A stretch of 64,000 bases of DNA from the NCBI GenBank assembly GCA_903813345.2, contig CAIIXF020000011.1, forward strand, positions 11,442,842-11,506,841, in the 5' to 3' direction. The notes beneath the pieces were generated by a model that ran no database searches, had not been told where the DNA came from, and was given only the letters and a program-made list of their open reading frames with translations. Both the position numbers and the translations under genes were made by a program. Positions within the stretch are counted from its first letter, which is position 1; the number at the start of each line of letters is the position of its first letter. This document shows positions 24,745 through 33,939 of this stretch, piece by piece. The stretch comes from Owenia fusiformis (lineage: Eukaryota > Annelida > Polychaeta > Sabellida > Oweniidae).

Positions 24745-27700
24745 ATGGGTTTTCAGTCAAAGGTAAAATATGAGCGCAAACGTTTTCAAATTTAGTAATA
24801 ATTTAGGCAATAAAAAGTAATGAGTTGTAATTATATGTTTACACATGTGTCTATTCTTATAGCTGTATGTGTTTCGAAGGCTAATTTATCAGCACAAACG
24901 TCCGCATTTTGAGTTTGAATCTTTAAAAAATGTAGATATTTTTGTAAATCCAATATGGCGGCGCCCATGCAGCAACGTTGAACTATGTATTTCTAGTCAT
25001 TTCTTCCCTCCTATCTTGTCATACACGTGTCACAGACTACAGTTAAGTTATATTCTGCATTTCATTTGATTCCAGGCAACTTACTGTGCATGTTCAAAGT
25101 ATTTCTTTGGTGTTGTCGGAAATTGTTGATAAATATTGAAAGTTGACTTCCAGGACTAGCGTCAAGTAAACTCATCTAGGCTTACTCGAGTCTCTAGCCA
25201 ATTATTGTTGTTATCTCAAGTTTTTGGCTTTTTGATGACTTTGATATTTGTCACATTCAAACAAAGACATTAGATAGGTTGGATCGTGGAAAATGCTTTT
25301 CTGGCCTCTCTGTCCAACCAAAATCCCACTCATCATAATACTTGGAAATAAGAAATGATTTGGAACACCTTTTCCAACATGGTTTCGTGCTTAAACGGCA
25401 ACCAATGTGTTTCAATCTCCCATATACAAATTAGGGCTGCCATCATTAGTCGGAACGTCGACTTGTCAGTCAAAATGCAAGTTCGACAACGAAGTCGACA
25501 AAAATTCCCGTCATGTCGACAGCAAACGATATCAATACTTACTTGAAAATATCCAAATGGCCCCAATACATTTCAATACACATTTCAACGTGTTATGTGC
25601 GCGTATTCTGCGGAAATATTGTTCACATTCATTTCATTTTCAAAAAATAAATTCACCCGGAAGTTCCCTTCATGACTTCTCTTCTCTCTTGCGAGACGTT
25701 GTACGAGATTTCGCCCGAGCAGTCGAAATAAATCCCGGTCGAAACATTGCAGGTATTTGTCCCATTTTCGTCTATAATATTCTATTAACTTGGCATTTAG
25801 TAACAATATTAGGCAATTACATACCAATATGAATATAAGTTATATGAAGCTTTTCCCCGATAGATTTGGAAAAAACGAACCAACAACACAGAAATAATTT
25901 TTCTTTTTTTCCCGATGATTTTTTCTCCCTGGAAAGTTCGATTGTCGACAATATTTTCGACAGCAGAGTTCGACTGTCGACACTGACATTTGAGTTCGAT
26001 GGCAGCCCTAATACAAATACATGGTTATGATTTTGTTTCAATATGATATGTACACTGGTACTCACCTAGTTATTATCGCATCCTACGACCCCTTTAGATT
26101 GTGGTCGTAGGCCCATTTCATTGGTAAGCCTGTCTTTCTACAATGTCGGAGAATGAACTACGCATTGCACTATTAAGGTGACTGTTAACTTAATCGATTT
26201 TCAGAAAAAATTGAAAATTTCACAATCTTGAAATTTTCAAACTCTTTCTGAGAAGTCGTTTTTATTATTTCACATATGCTTGTGCACTGTAATCATTACA
26301 AAGACATCAAAGAACAACAAAAACTTTAGTTTGAGAAAAAAAGTGCCGTTTAAAGAATTTGAGAAGATTTTTTTCTAGGAGTAGCCCGTGAAAAACCGCT
26401 GATTCAAAATATCTGAACATTTCAGAAAATATACTTCAAACATATATCAAAAACGAAGGAGCAACGGAAATTTGAAAAATTACCCGATAAAAAAATTGGG
26501 ATCAAAATAAGGAAAAAAGTACACTTCCCAAATTGTTTTTTTTCTATTTTTTTAAATTTGTATGAGAGATTTCAAAATTCTAAAGCTCCTTCCATTTTGG
26601 GCTATATTAAAGGGATGTTTCAGAGAAATTAGAAAAAAAAATGTTCAGGGACCTTTGCCGTGCTACTCTTTTTGTCAATTTTTCTGTCACATTTTCAGAG
26701 GACTCAAATTCCCATTCCAAAATGTCTGCTGTTTCTATTTGCATTACCACAGTGAGCCTGGTTATATAAATGATAAGTGGAACTAAAAAATTGAGAGAAA
26801 ATCCAACCAAAAGACAGTTAATTTTGATGGTCAGATTATACTCAAATGCCATGTGCTTCCTGGTTTCGGCCATCTTGGATTTTTTGATTAAGTTATAAGT
26901 TACCTTAAATGACCTACCTCGATAGATTCCAGAGTATTTTAAAGTTCTTTTTATGTTGTTAGATCGCCAATTGTATGGATTTATCGGCAGAACGAAGATA
27001 TTTTAGTTGCTACATCGGAAATATCTCAGCAATTTTCAAAATGTCGGAAGGGGAATTCCCCAGAGATTTCCCTTATGACTGGTGCATGGCGGGAACTGAA
27101 TGGAGGAATTTGACGGTTGAAATAAGTTAAATATTACACGCAAATATTGCTATCAAAAACGAAAATATCTTCGTTCTGCCGATAAACCCATACAATTTGT
27201 GATTCAACTATATGAAAAGAATTCTAAAATACTCAGGAATGTATCGAGGTAGGTCATTTATGTGTGCAATGCATAGTTCATTCTCCGACATTGTAGAAAC
27301 ACAGGCTTACTAATGAATTGGGCCTACGACCACAATCTAAAGGGGTCGTAGGGTGCGATAAACCTAGTTACGCTGACGTATCGTCAGCGTAACAAGATGG
27401 AAGAACTTCCAAGCTTCCTTTTCGGCAAGATATTTTTATTTCTCGATTCTACACCGCTTATGAGTCAAGTTGTGGACAATAATTTGGCTCAAATTTATGG
27501 AAGATAGTCTAGTTTGAGAATATGCAGGCGATTTATGTTTGGTGTATTAATGAAAAAGCAATTCACATATTTAGTCCCTCGCTTTTGTTACGTTGACGAT
27601 ATTAATTCATGAATATTGTCACATTGGCAATATTCATGAAGATCATCAACGTAACAAAAGCGAGGGACTAAATATGTAAATTGCGTCTTCAATAATATAC

Positions 27701-30700
27701 CAAACTTAGAACCGCCTAACCGTTAAAATGCTCAAATTAAGAGTTTTGTTTTCACATTTTACCAACTCGCGATCTTCAAGGTTATGAACTTTTGGTTCTT
27801 TTTATTAATATTTCTCTTTATTCTGACGACTTTTAGAATAGACTTTTTCCGGAATACATCGGAACCAATCAAAATCCATGTTTCAGACTGGAAACCCTGT
27901 GAATCTTGGGTAGCCATGATAGTCAATCAGATTTGCTGATATAAATATACCAGGATTATAGCTCCTATATCAAGGTAGTGAGTTTGAAAATCTTGAAGCA
28001 GTTAATAATTTTTGCGTCCTAGGGACGTAAGTTGATTTTGATTTTTACGTCCAGCCTTATGAAATTTCCGTAAAAATGGCAAAAAAATGGCGTCAATGCA
28101 AACACTGTGTAGTCTATCAATATGGTTTGCCTTTAGTTTGATTCAGTCAGTGATGTTGTTTTACAGTACTAACTGAGCCAAAATGTTGCTTTGATTTTGT
28201 ATTCTTTATCTCATTTTACCAGAACATGTTAAAATATTTGTGTCTTTTGTTCCAGCCTATAATCATCGATGCCCGAGGGCATTTGATGGGCAGACTTGCA
28301 TCCATCACAGCAAAAACTATTCTACAAGGTAAGCAACATGAGAAGATATAAATGACATTCATTGAAGAGAAACTGGTGTGAAATATTTTGCCATTGATGA
28401 TTTGTAACTGCCTTTCGTTTGATTCAGTCTGTGATGTCATTTTACATGCACTACCAACTGAGGCAAAATTTGCAGTTGTATAACAAAATGTTAAACAGTC
28501 TTGGTTATCCATAATCACATTTATTTCATTTTGCAGGACAACGTGTTGTTGTAGTGCGATGTGAGGGAATCAACATCTCTGGTAGTTTCTACAGAAACAA
28601 ATGTAAGTTACAATTACCTGTGTAATACAGAATAAGGGATACCAAAAGCATGTTTATCTGTAGTCATTTTGCCAGTGATGATTTGTAACCGCCTTTCGTT
28701 TGATTCAGTCAGTGATGTCAATTTTACATGCACTACCAACTGAGGCAAATACTACTAATTGTTTCAAAGATGTTAGTGTCACAACTTCGTATCTAGAAAA
28801 TAAGAGATTGTAAGTCTCCAACTTTTGTGGATGATGATTGGTGGTCAACATCTGTAACAAATCGTATGACATTTTGCATTGTTTTGATTTTTTATTAGCA
28901 AGATAATTTTGAAATGTGAATATATTTCAGTGAAGTACTTGTCATTTTTGCGCAAGCGTCTGAACACCAACCCTCGCAGGGGACCTTTCCACTTCAGGGC
29001 CCCAAGCAAAGTCTTCTGGAGGACGGTGAGAGGTAAGTCGAGACATCCTCTGTTTATTTGTTATGTAGCCAGTGAAATAATCTCGAATGACACTCATTTG
29101 ATTTATTTTTGCATAATACAATTTTGCCAGTGATGATTTGTTACCGCCTTTCGTTTGATTCAGTCTGTGATGTCATTTTACATGCACTACCAACTGAGGC
29201 AAAATAGCAGAAGCTTACACACTTCTAAGTCTCTGAAATTTTGCTTTGTCCCATCCAAATCTAGAAATAATTTAATGTCATATTTTTGTTATTTGTTAAG
29301 GTATGGTTCCTCACAAGCTGACCCGTGGTAAAGAAGCTCTGGACAGACTAAAGGTGTTTGATGGCATTCCTCCACCCTACGATACTCAGAAACGTTTGGT
29401 GGTGCCATCTGCTCTCAAGGTTCTTCGCCTCTCCCCAAACAGACGAGTAAGTTCTTCTCCTTAATAAATAATTGTCTGGTTAACTATCCCAGCAATGTGA
29501 TTTGCTGCCTTGGTGTTGCTGTTATCCTGTTCACAATGACAATGAGATGCGTTATATGAGGTTTCTGTGATGATGAACATCTTACCTACATTGTTTGACT
29601 GAGTCAGTGATATAACACATTTCTGTACACATGGTACATCTGAGAAACCTCAAATTCGCTCGCTTTGATAACTTTTCTTGATTGTATTTGATAATGGAAA
29701 TGTGTAATGATATTGTAATAATTGATTTCATGGGGAATTTACCTGGAGTCCAATTCTGAACTTTTCCATAAATTTCTGGCGTAAATAATTAACGATATGA
29801 CAACTATACAGAAAAGGCAACAACTATTCTGAATTATTCCCTTAACCTGCCCAACAGGGGAATTTGTGTTCTAACGTTGCAAACTAGTGCGTTTTTGACA
29901 GTGATCTCTGAATATCTGTGTGCCCATGAAGCCATGAAGACCCTTGGACGTATGGGTGTTGCATCATTGGATTCTCTAAAAAATTGTAGCACCCTTGAGA
30001 AAATTACTTCTTATTTCATTTATAGTTGGAGATATATTTTCCCATTATGTCCCTACCATTGTATATATGCCTGAGGTCTGACGTCAATATAGCCTGAGCT
30101 TGCGAGTTTACATCTTTGCCAAAATTTGGAACGGATCCCCAGAAATGTTTTAGGGATCTTTGTCTGGTGTATCTCAATCACTTCCAGTTTTTGCAAAATC
30201 TGAAAAGGATTTGAACAAACATCAATATGATTGAGCATTTTCACGGGCAATTCTTTCAATAAAAAATTACTAGCTAGATTTAGTAGTTGAATTGAAGGAA
30301 TAGGTGTTACACTTTGTATTTTATTCCATTGTGGAAGTAATGGCATCAGAACAAAGTCCAAGCCCTAGTGTCTGCCAAATTAAAAAGCCGCCAATATGCA
30401 AATAAATGGCAAAATCGCCAAATTAACCCCATCTACAGTATTGAAAATATACGTAAAAATTCAGAAATGGCTTTATCATGAATATACGACAAAACCGTAA
30501 ATTAACAATTGAATTTACGAGACGGAATAGTTCAGAATCGGATTTGTGCAGTGAAACTTTGTCTAGGTTTAAACTAAACTAAATGTAGGTCGCTTCATTG
30601 TCAAATATACTGTACGCCCGGTATTATTCGCGAGCTTTAATTTCGCGGATTTTGCGAAAACACGGTTTCGCGGCTATTAAATTTCGCGAATACTGTATTT

Positions 30701-32509
30701 TATCGTATTCGGGGATTCCCCAGTATATGATGTCCAATCAAATTGCAGGCTACGATCACGTGAACAATCGTGCGCTTTCATTGCCTCGCATGCGCATAGT
30801 AAAGTCATGGAGTTGCACAGTACTATTGAAGTACTATAACTCGATCCAAACTAGTAGATAAAACGAAATGCATCAGAGCCCCGGGTAAAAACAAATTCCC
30901 GGGGATTTAATTTGCAATTTCGCGACGATAATTTTTCGCGATTTTAACACCCTCGCGAAAAGCGCGAAAGTTAATCGCACGCGAATAATACCGGGCGTAC
31001 AGTAACTTGTTTTCCAAAGCTGTGTGGGTGCAATATCCTCTTGCTTCTGTTCTATGGAGAGATATGACTTATCTTGTAAAATGTTTTGTTAACATGGATG
31101 TTCAGTTGTTCTTTGAACTCATCAATGTAATTCAAACATTAGAATATGGCAGAAATATATCTTTCAGGTTTCAATGATGACTAAACAACTTACCTACATT
31201 AACTGAGAGATCTCTGTGATAATAACATTTGAATTGTATAGATCTGAGAAACCATGAATCCATTTACACCCAATAACCCAGATGCGAGAAGAAATAATCT
31301 TGATTTACGTCATTAAAAATTCAAAATTCAGTCAAAGTAATATCATATTTGAAATCTACATGTAAAATTACATCTAAAAATGTGGTTTTAAAAAGTGTTT
31401 ATCAACTTTGAAAAATTAATTTTCTTTGAAAATGTGACTTCTAGCTCGGGGAGATTCCCCATAGACCCAATGCTATAAAATTACAAAAAATGAAATATCT
31501 TTTCTTTTAGTGGACAGATAATATTTTGCTTTACTGGACATATTTTCATTAGTATAAGAATCAGACACAAAAGGGTTATATGAAAATTGAGCCACTTAAA
31601 TTGATAATATTCAAGTTTAAGGGAACTTTCTTATATACCTGCCATGTTAATTGACCCGAATCAGCCACCTGGTGGGGAAACTGGTAACTACCTACTCGCA
31701 TTTGGGTAATTGGAAAAATAGAAATATCATGAAAATGGCATATTTCGACAAAATTTGGTCCAAATTGTAAAAATAAGAATTGCAGCAGCTTGATTAAATG
31801 AGCATATGTAATGTGATCATCTCCATGTGTAGTTTACATGTACCTGTGTAACAGCATGTCATTGTCATATTTCAGTTCTGTGTGCTGGGACGGTTATCTC
31901 ATGAAGTAGGATGGAAGTACCAGAACGTGATCGCCACACTTGAGGCCAAGCGCAAAACAAAGTCCAAGAAATTCTATGAAGCCAAAAAATCTAATGCGGT
32001 ATGTTTTTTGTCACATCACGTATGTGTGTTAAGAAAGATAATAAGTTTTCACCAACGTAAATTTTGCCAATGATGATTTGTAACCGCCTTTCGTTTGATT
32101 CAGTCAGTGATGTCATTTTACATGCACTACCAACTGAGGCAGAATTTTCAACCACCTAGAAAACCTAGGGAATGAGTCAAATACTGATATTTTTATGCAA
32201 TATTTAGGTTTTGATAAGATCTTTCTTCTCATAGACATTGAATTGTAATTTTACCAAAGAATTTTACATCTGATAAAAGTAACAAAATGCTTCCTAAAAA
32301 TCTACTTGAGCCTATATTGTATAATTGTTTTGAGTAAAGAGTATCTATTTCAAGTATGATTTCATTGCAATTCACTGCAAGAGTATAAAGCTTATTTATA
32401 ATACGGTTTTATGATTTGCTTCCAGAATCTGAGGTCTAAAGCCATGAAGATTGCTATCCAGAAGGCACCAGAAGCACAAAAGGTTATAGAAAGCTATGGA
32501 TTCGCTTGA
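24745..32509 (+). CDS. RPL13A: Large ribosomal subunit protein uL13 (RPL13A), complete
   Basis: Seven coding exons: 24745-24762, 28256-28328, 28537-28602, 28931-29032, 29301-29446, 31876-31998 and 32426-32509. Phases agree at every join and total 203 residues, the same length as human RPL13A. Exon 1 encodes only MGFQSK; it was chosen because it follows a TOP tract, ends in a phase-0 donor (AAG/GTAAAA) and gives the usual K-P-I start of the uL13 fold. Conserved blocks include [43 protein letters not shown] and DGIPPPYD. The protein binds 28S rRNA in the 60S subunit, and vertebrate RPL13A also joins the GAIT complex. Every intron holds a box C/D snoRNA or a relic, as in the vertebrate gene. A poly(A) signal is at 32541-32546. 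Confidence 0.95.
25432..26010. mobile_element. hAT-type MITE (579 bp) with 8-bp TSD, in RPL13A intron 1
   Basis: The ends TAGGGCTGCCATC and GATGGCAGCCCTA are inverted, and ATACAAAT flanks both (25424-25431 and 26011-26018). The arms carry TCGACATGTCGAC-like words, also seen in the related MITE at 42472. There is no transposase. Confidence 0.9.
26072..27361. mobile_element. hAT-like foldback element (1,290 bp) with 8-bp TSD, carrying a nested MITE
   Basis: The ends share TTATCGCAYCCTACGACCCC followed by TTTAGATTGTGGTCGTAGGC, in inverse orientation. ACCTAGTT flanks both ends (26064-26071 and 27362-27369). The inner arms carry TGACCTACCTCGATA, CAATTGTATGG and GCAGAACGAAGATATTTT. The left arm is split by the TTAA-flanked element at 26177-26904. 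A partial copy at 46004-46215 lacks the insertion. Confidence 0.88.
26177..26904. mobile_element. TTAA-flanked MITE (728 bp), piggyBac-like, nested in the hAT element
   Basis: The inverted ends are GGTGACTGTTAACTTAATC and GATTAAGTTATAAGTTACC. TTAA stands at both borders (26173-26176 and 26905-26908). Removing it restores the GCATTGCAC..TAAATGACCTACC junction seen in the right arm and in the partial copy at 46.1 kb, which supports insertion. TTAA duplication is the piggyBac signature; no transposase is present. Confidence 0.82.
27367..27393. repeat. Perfect 12-bp-arm palindrome GTTACGCTGACG
   Basis: GTTACGCTGACG, a 3-bp loop (TAT), then CGTCAGCGTAAC. It overlaps the right TSD of the hAT element in RPL13A intron 1. 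Similar arms (GTTACGTTGACGAT) form a second hairpin at 27550-27690. Confidence 0.7.
27550..27690. repeat. Hairpin-forming inverted repeat (about 140 bp)
   Basis: GCAATTCACATATTTAGTCC plus CTCGCTTTTGTTACGTTGACG at the left is mirrored by CAACGTAACAAAAGCGAGG plus GACTAAATATGTAAATTGC at the right. The arms are about 50 bp with few mismatches. It is probably a very short MITE. Confidence 0.75.
28115..28182 (+). pseudogene. Decayed U33/U32-like C/D snoRNA relic in RPL13A intron 1
   Basis: The stretch matches the snoRNAs in the later introns over GTTTGATTCAGTCAGTGATG and ACTAACTGAGCC. It lacks the C box (TGATGA), and the D-box guide has lost ATGCACTACC. It is probably a dead copy. Confidence 0.6.
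28387..28467 (+). ncRNA. SNORD33: Box C/D snoRNA, U33-like (with U32-like D' region), RPL13A intron 2
   Basis: A terminal stem TTTGCC/GGCAAA closes a C box (TGATGA, 28395-28400), an internal C' box (TGATGTC) and a D box (CTGA, 28458-28461). The D-box guide ACATGCACTACCA matches human U33, which directs 2'-O-methylation of 18S rRNA at Um1326. The target A lies five bases before the D box, as in human. The middle CTTTCGTTTGA resembles the U32 D' guide. The base before the C box is T, slightly off consensus. Confidence 0.85.
28668..28749 (+). ncRNA. SNORD33: Box C/D snoRNA, U33-like, RPL13A intron 3
   Basis: Nearly identical to the intron 2 copy: stem TTTGCC/GGCAAA, C box TGATGA at 28677-28682, D box CTGA at 28740-28743 and the same guide ACATGCACTACCA. 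One extra A lies after the C' box (TGATGTCAATTTT). Confidence 0.87.
29123..29203 (+). ncRNA. SNORD33: Box C/D snoRNA, U33-like, RPL13A intron 4
   Basis: C box TGATGA at 29131-29136, D box CTGA at 29194-29197, stem TTTGCC/GGCAAA, and the guide as in the other copies. It differs from its siblings at only a few positions (for example GTTACC for GTAACC). Confidence 0.87.
29557..29652 (+). ncRNA. SNORD34: Box C/D snoRNA, U34-like, RPL13A intron 5 (first copy)
   Basis: A 10-bp terminal stem TGAGGTTTCT/AGAAACCTCA encloses C box TGATGA (29568-29573), D' box CTGA (29599-29602), C' TGATA (about 29608) and D box CTGA (29640-29643). The D' guide TTACCTACATTGTTTGA matches human U34, which guides methylation of 28S rRNA (U2824 by human numbering, from memory). 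The guide before the D box (ACATGGTACAT) is not one I recognise. Confidence 0.82.
30114..30438. mobile_element. CTGTAGAT-type MITE, partial copy, in RPL13A intron 5
   Basis: The right end GCCAAATTAACCCCATCTACAG followed by TA is that of the full copy at 34080-34573. The left half (TTTGCCAAAATTTGGAA, GGATCCCCAGAAAT) matches its interior, but the left terminus is not clear. Confidence 0.65.
30610..31002. mobile_element. MITE (393 bp) with CTGTACGCCCGG ends, in RPL13A intron 5
   Basis: CTGTACGCCCGGTATTATTC at the left is the exact inverse of GAATAATACCGGGCGTACAG at the right. TA flanks both ends (30608-30609 and 31003-31004). TA duplication and the CTGTA start suggest a Tc1/mariner-type non-autonomous element. 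The interior is rich in TTTCGCG words. Confidence 0.85.
31167..31253 (+). ncRNA. SNORD34: Box C/D snoRNA, U34-like, RPL13A intron 5 (second copy)
   Basis: Stem GGTTTC/GAAACC, C box TGATGA (31175-31180), D' box CTGA (31203-31206), C' TGATAA and D box CTGA (31244-31247). The D' guide CTTACCTACATT is shared with the first copy and with human U34. The sequence before the D box (TTGTATAGAT) differs from the first copy, so only the D' target appears conserved. Confidence 0.75.
32063..32143 (+). ncRNA. SNORD33: Box C/D snoRNA, U33-like, RPL13A intron 6
   Basis: C box TGATGA at 32071-32076, D box CTGA at 32134-32137 and guide ACATGCACTACCA. The stem has one change (TTTGCC/GGCAGA). It is otherwise almost the same as the copies in introns 2-4. 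Confidence 0.86.
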
Positions 32510-32559
32510 ATTTTATCTGTACAGACTATTTAAAAAAAGAAATAAAAATGAAGTGGACA

Positions 32560-33930
32560 GTATTTTTGTATAATATGCTGTTTTGATTATTGGAAAATAT
32601 AAGGATGTGGTCAGAGTGCAGGGGCCATACTTGCAATTTCAGTACTATGGACCACATGTGATATGGGTGTTCATCACAACATCAATTATGTGTATGGTGT
32701 CTTTAAGTCTATGTTGAGAGAAAATATTCTAGCATAGTAAGAGCATTCAATATACAGTTAGCAAGTGTAACACAGGCCTTGAGTTTATTGATTTTCTCCC
32801 TATATCATGACATGTATAATGTCGAGGATCACTTGTTCTCTATTAGTTGCACAAAGATGAATCGTATAACCGGCCATGCAACATCAAGATTTATTAATTC
32901 TTCATTTCTGTATAGAAATATCAAAGCTAAAACATTGCTAACTCTCACTTAAAAATCTTACCTACTTTAATACTGATTTTGGAAGTCCACTCCACCAGCT
33001 CCATTGATGGTCTCATTTTTGTAAAGCATACTAGGCTAGTATGCATAAATTAAATAAAGTCCATCCTGAGGGGATCAATGATCTTTTATCTCACTAGCAT
33101 CAATGAACAGTTTCTATGTAGATGGAAGTAACGGATTCATTTAAGCAAAAATGAAAAAAATACAGTTTCATTTATTTATTCTTTCCCCTGCCGTGTGAGA
33201 ACATGGTGAAAGTACAAACCTTGTCCCGATTGTGCCAAGTTTGACTCAAACCAATGATCAAATGCAAGAAAGTAACCTGTACAAACAAACTAGGCCTAAC
33301 TAGTGATAAGCTGAACGGCGGTAGCAAACTCGACCAAGAAATTGAACCGTAAGGTGCTGCCCCCTTTAATTAGAGATAAAAGTTGGAAACCATAATATGA
33401 ATATGATCGATGGTGTATTCATCAGAATCTGATCCTAGCAATGTTGTCATCTCAATTTTAGCTCCGACTACGCCGCAGCATGTTAGTTTGCTATATTAGC
33501 TGGTTTTCCAATACATATTTTAAACAATTGGAGCTAAAACATGTATGACATACACCAATATGCAGTCTCCATCTCACTGGTCCACCTATGCAGACCGCCA
33601 ACATAAAAAGTTGGATACCATAACTGAAATGATATCGGGCTAATATTAAGAGTTATTTCCCGGACAGGACAGGCGGAAGGATGTTCTCTTGGTTGATTGG
33701 ATAATTAATAATGAATACAACACATTAAATTTTTATTCTGTATGAACTTTTATATTACATAAAACAATCTGATTTCCAGTAAGGCAAATAACACTGTAGA
33801 CAATGTAATGTACTAGTCTACTAAACACACATTGATGGCATAGTTCACTATTGGCAGTAGTAGGTTAATCAGTCTTCTATCATACATTTTTTAAATAAAT
33901 ATTGTCTCTGTAGAAGTAATTTCCTAAGGT
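32560..33930. other. Convergent intergenic region between RPL13A and ATP5PB
   Basis: This holds both genes' 3' flanks. I see no third gene or clear transposon. ATP5PB probably uses a poly(A) signal in the T/A-rich stretch near 33885-33900 (reverse strand). Confidence 0.5.
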
Positions 33931-33939
33931 TCATTTAAA

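Noticed and set aside
27414-27468. A TOP-like tract (CTTCCTTTTC) followed by ATGAGTCAA as RPL13A exon 1
   Set aside because: The donor after it would be GTTGTG, a poor site. The exon at 24745 has a better TOP tract, a better donor, gives MGFQSK as in related proteins and brings the length to exactly 203 residues.
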